64,000 nt of DNA from Lachnospiraceae bacterium. Lineage in GTDB: Bacteria; Bacillota; Clostridia; Lachnospirales; Lachnospiraceae. The translations under genes were made by a program, and so were the position numbers. The notes beneath the pieces are model-generated. The model saw only the letters and a program-made list of their open reading frames with translations, had not been told where the DNA came from and did not search any database. Positions 61,732-64,000 of this stretch are shown one piece after another. Location: contig JAFLTC010000003.1 of NCBI GenBank assembly GCA_022510615.1, forward strand, positions 62,001-126,000, given 5' to 3'. Positions within the stretch are counted from its first letter, which is position 1, and each line of letters opens with the position of its first letter.

Positions 61732-62619
61732 ATGAACACAAAAGCAAAAAATGTCGGACTTTTGGCACTTCTGTCTATTATGACAGTTGCCTGCCTGGGA
61801 ACAGGAATCAGTACCAAAGCGGCAGCAAAAAAACTCAACAAAAAAAAGGCGGTTATGTATACCGGAGGCACGCTGACGCTAAAAGTCAAAAAGGCAAAGG
61901 CCTCTTCTGTCCGTTGGAAGTCATCTAAAAAGACTATTGCCACGGTAAAAAAGGGGAAAGTCACAGCACTGAAAAAAGGAAAGGTAACCATTACCGCCAA
62001 AACCGGAAAACAAAAATTAAAATGCAAAATCACAGTGAATTCCAATTCCCTGAACCGCAAATCCGTGACGGTATATCAAAACGGCAGCTTTCAGATGAAG
62101 GCAACTCATCTGAAAAAAGGCATTATCAAGGGGTGGCGCAGTGCTAATCCTGACGTTGCCTCTATCTCAACTACCGGACTCATAAAAGGGAACTCCCTTG
62201 GCTCTACGGATATTACAGTATCTCTGAAATCAGAGACCTACACTTGCCATGTAATAGTAGTGGCAGCCCTGTCACGGGAGGATTTCCACGCTGAATTTAC
62301 CGATGAGAAAAATAATTCCTACACGAATTTTATTGACTATGCAAAATACTGGAATTATCCAACGGATTACATCAATGCAGATGGTTCAGACAAAACCAAG
62401 CGGGGAATTGGCACAGGAGCTTACGGAGAGGGCAGGAAAGAAACTATCACCTTTACCACAGGTGTTGTTACCTACGTTTTGGAAGGACTGGACACCGGAG
62501 ATGCCACTTACTTTTATGAATATACTTACTCAGAGGGCGGGGCAAAATACCAGCTGCGTTTTTATTTTAATAAAAATAATAAAGTAACCTTGCTCCTTTT
62601 AGCAAAAGGGCTCAGCTAG
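61732..62619 (+). CDS. Secreted protein with Ig-like (Big_2) domains
   Basis: 295 residues: signal peptide (1-28, LLALLSIMTVACLGTGIS; the cysteine is not in a clear lipobox), two Big_2-type domains (about 35-105 and 105-185; VRWKSSKKTIATVKKGKV, GWRSANPDVASIS), and a C-terminal region (185-295) of unknown fold with aromatic residues. Highly lysine-rich in its first half. AAAGGAG precedes the ATG. Dyad ATACT-GTACT-AGTAT upstream (about 61680) could be an operator. Surface role inferred. Confidence 0.8.
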   Translation: MNTKAKNVGLLALLSIMTVACLGTGISTKAAAKKLNKKKAVMYTGGTLTLKVKKAKASSVRWKSSKKTIATVKKGKVTALKKGKVTITAKTGKQKLKCKITVNSNSLNRKSVTVYQNGSFQMKATHLKKGIIKGWRSANPDVASISTTGLIKGNSLGSTDITVSLKSETYTCHVIVVAALSREDFHAEFTDEKNNSYTNFIDYAKYWNYPTDYINADGSDKTKRGIGTGAYGEGRKETITFTTGVVTYVLEGLDTGDATYFYEYTYSEGGAKYQLRFYFNKNNKVTLLLLAKGLS

Positions 62620-62637
62620 CATAACGGCCTTATGCTA
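62617..62637. repeat. Small palindrome containing the stop codon of the Ig-like gene
   Basis: Perfect 8-base arms TAGCATAA and TTATGCTA with a 5-base loop; the TAG stop of the plus-strand gene forms its first bases. Confidence 0.6.
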
Positions 62638-62650
62638 AGGTTATACTGAC

Positions 62651-62715
62651 AAAAACTCCCCGCCAGACCGATGGACAGCCTTATAGCAAAGTCCGTCAGC
62701 CTGTCGGGGTTTTAT
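62651..62715. terminator. Bidirectional terminator between convergent genes
   Basis: Arms CCCCG (62658-62662) and CGGGG (62705-62709) extended by further pairing inside, with T-rich tracts on both sides (GTTTTAT after it on plus, AGTTTTTG on minus). It separates the Ig-like gene (+) from the PepSY gene (-). Confidence 0.7.
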
Positions 62716-62777
62716 CATCCCACTAATTTATAGTCTCTTTCAAATAATAACGCATGTCATACCTCAGATCCTCTGCA

Positions 62778-63497
62778 TTAGTCATCATCCCGTGATTCCG
62801 AATCAAACTCCAGAATCTTTCCGGATTTGGCATGAATGGTCAATTCATACTCCATATTACCTTTTACCAGCTCCACTTCATATACTGGTACACCGTCTTC
62901 CTTATCATATTCTACTTTGATAACCTTAGCACCCGGCACTTTTTTTAGCGCAATGCTCTTTGCCTTTGCCGCACCGATATATTTCGTAGAGGAAGAAGAT
63001 TTTTTCACAATCTTCCACTCATATTCCAACAGCTTTCCTGTTTTAGCATGATATACCAGCTTATATTGTTTGTTTCCCTTTTTCAGCTTGACCTTGTATC
63101 CGGCCACACCGTCATCATACCGGAAACTGAGACTGGTTATTTTTGCCTTTGTTACTTGTTTTTTTGCTTTTTTCTTAATCGCACTACGTGTCTTGTTTTT
63201 CCGGTTCTCATAGGATTTGATAATACCGTTCGTATCCCACTCATACTCTATGAGTTTACCGTCTGAAGCACGGTATTTCAAATTATATTCCCGTTTCCCC
63301 TTTATCATATCCACGTCATATACCAGCGTACCGTTTTCATAATCGGTATCCACCTCTGTCACAGTTGCTGATTTCACTTTCTTCTGTGCCAGTTTTTGTG
63401 CTGCTGCTGGGTTTGTTAATTTTTTCGCCTCTGCAGATGCCGGAACTAAAAGCACCGCACAGGCAAATGCTACTGCTAAAATTCCTGATTTTCTCAT
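62778..63497 (-). CDS. Secreted PepSY-domain protein
   Basis: 239 residues: signal peptide (about 1-25, ending ASAEAKK), then three PepSY-type units of 65-70 residues (about 30-95, 100-165, 170-235) sharing YDV/YKV/YEV strands and LIEYEW or ILEFDS ends. PepSY proteins inhibit peptidases or accompany propeptides and membrane sensors; its partner here is unknown. The ATG at 63497 has AAAGGAGG nine bases upstream, and its promoter faces trkA. Confidence 0.85.
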   Translation of the reverse strand: MRKSGILAVAFACAVLLVPASAEAKKLTNPAAAQKLAQKKVKSATVTEVDTDYENGTLVYDVDMIKGKREYNLKYRASDGKLIEYEWDTNGIIKSYENRKNKTRSAIKKKAKKQVTKAKITSLSFRYDDGVAGYKVKLKKGNKQYKLVYHAKTGKLLEYEWKIVKKSSSSTKYIGAAKAKSIALKKVPGAKVIKVEYDKEDGVPVYEVELVKGNMEYELTIHAKSGKILEFDSESRDDD

Positions 63498-63533
63498 GGT
63501 TATGACCTCCTTTTTCGTAAACAATACACCTAT

Positions 63534-63561
63534 ATTATATAACTTTTTTAACAATAAACAA
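63534..63561 (-). promoter_or_regulatory. Promoter for the PepSY gene
   Basis: On the minus strand TTGTTT (63556-63561), 16-base spacer, TATAAT (63534-63539), 37 bases before the ATG. A plus-strand TATAAT at 63597-63602 precedes trkA but has a poor -35 box. Confidence 0.55.
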
Positions 63562-63623
63562 GTTTTTAGTGATTTTTTTCAGGTAAAATGATATAGTATA
63601 ATGGGATATGGAGGTAGAATCAT

Positions 63624-64000
63624 ATGCGAAAAACAAAAAGTCGTATAAAACAGGGATTACATATTATTATAGTCGGCTGCGGAAAAGTCGGCGCTGCCCT
63701 GATTGAGCAGTTAAGCAAAGAAGGACATGACATTACTATTATAGACAAAAATCCGGAAAAAATTCAGGAACTGTCCGGTCAGTTTGATATTATGGGTCTT
63801 GTGGGAAACGGTGCCAGCTACAGCGTCCAGATGGAAGCAGGTATTGAAAATACAGATTTGATTATTGCCGTCACCGGTTCGGACGAGCTGAATCTTCTCT
63901 GCTGCACGGTTGCCAAACAGGTCGGTGACTGTGCCGCCATTGCCAGAGTCCGCACACCGGACTACAGTAAGGAAGTCGGATATTTACGGGAAAAGCTTGG
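63624..64000 (+). CDS. trkA: Trk-type potassium uptake regulatory protein TrkA, C-terminal part cut off by window edge
   Basis: The first 125 codons of a protein that is usually about 450 residues. The N-terminal Rossmann fold (IVGCGKVGAALIEQL) binds NAD(H), and the acidic residue after beta-2 (IIDKN) supports NAD rather than NADP. TrkA gates the Trk/Ktr potassium channel at the membrane face. GGAGG lies nine bases before the ATG at 63624. Divergent from the PepSY gene. Confidence 0.92.
   Translation, partial: MRKTKSRIKQGLHIIIVGCGKVGAALIEQLSKEGHDITIIDKNPEKIQELSGQFDIMGLVGNGASYSVQMEAGIENTDLIIAVTGSDELNLLCCTVAKQVGDCAAIARVRTPDYSKEVGYLREKL

Overview
The window looks like chromosome of an obligately anaerobic Gram-positive gut bacterium of the Clostridia, most likely Lachnospiraceae. 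The reasons are strong Shine-Dalgarno sites, a trimeric electron-bifurcating [FeFe] hydrogenase, a split transketolase with a small transaldolase, many lysine-rich secreted proteins with bacterial Ig-like domains, a small DUF6472-like cysteine protein and no outer-membrane genes. This is an inference from gene content; no rRNA or tRNA gene was seen. About nine tenths of the coding sequence is on the minus strand. I see no phage, plasmid, insertion sequence or CRISPR array.

Layout. 1-3350: partial aroA, then a transaldolase / two-part transketolase operon ending in a clear terminator. 3392-8343: a three-gene operon with a beta-CASP nuclease, a GGDEF-EAL protein with a degenerate GGDEF site, and an arylsulfotransferase-like membrane-anchored protein. 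8411-8555: an intergenic repeat cluster, followed by a carbamate kinase on the plus strand. 9652-17472: a cell-envelope run with a membrane-bound M15 peptidase, a small Cys protein, an ABC-2 exporter with an accessory membrane-anchored protein, a PAP2 phosphatase and a GH10-like surface protein. 17707-21431: a flavin-binding protein, a membrane protein, sfsA and an OmpR/VanS-like two-component system. 21608-27061: hydA-hydB-hydC (NAD/ferredoxin hydrogenase) and a second, divergent [FeFe]-hydrogenase-like protein.

27126-38840 is the most distinctive stretch. Seven genes in one direction encode two ABC exporter halves with zinc ribbons around a DUF1854 protein, a CDP-glycerol glycerophosphotransferase-like enzyme, a polysaccharide flippase and a second, asymmetric pair of ABC exporter halves. 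Ahead of them lies a consensus promoter, a 26-codon leader ORF, mutually exclusive RNA stems and an intrinsic terminator, which together look like a transcription attenuator. The DNA between that terminator and the first gene is a nest of GC-rich direct and inverted repeats.

38908-44385: an ECF sigma / anti-sigma pair followed by three secreted proteins. 44507-49275: an MMPL transporter, a heptad-repeat partner and a TetR regulator with a palindromic operator. 49399-57557: a subtilisin-like peptidase, glycogen phosphorylase and three cell-surface proteins. 57603-58827: thioredoxin and its reductase. 58926-61544: a TetM/EF-G-like GTPase fused to a Rae1/YacP-type NYN ribonuclease domain, the most unusual single protein here. 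61732-64000: an Ig-like secreted protein, a PepSY protein and the start of trkA.

Together the genes describe a fermenter that disposes of electrons as hydrogen, runs non-oxidative pentose metabolism, stores glycogen, and invests heavily in envelope export and in regulating the cell surface.
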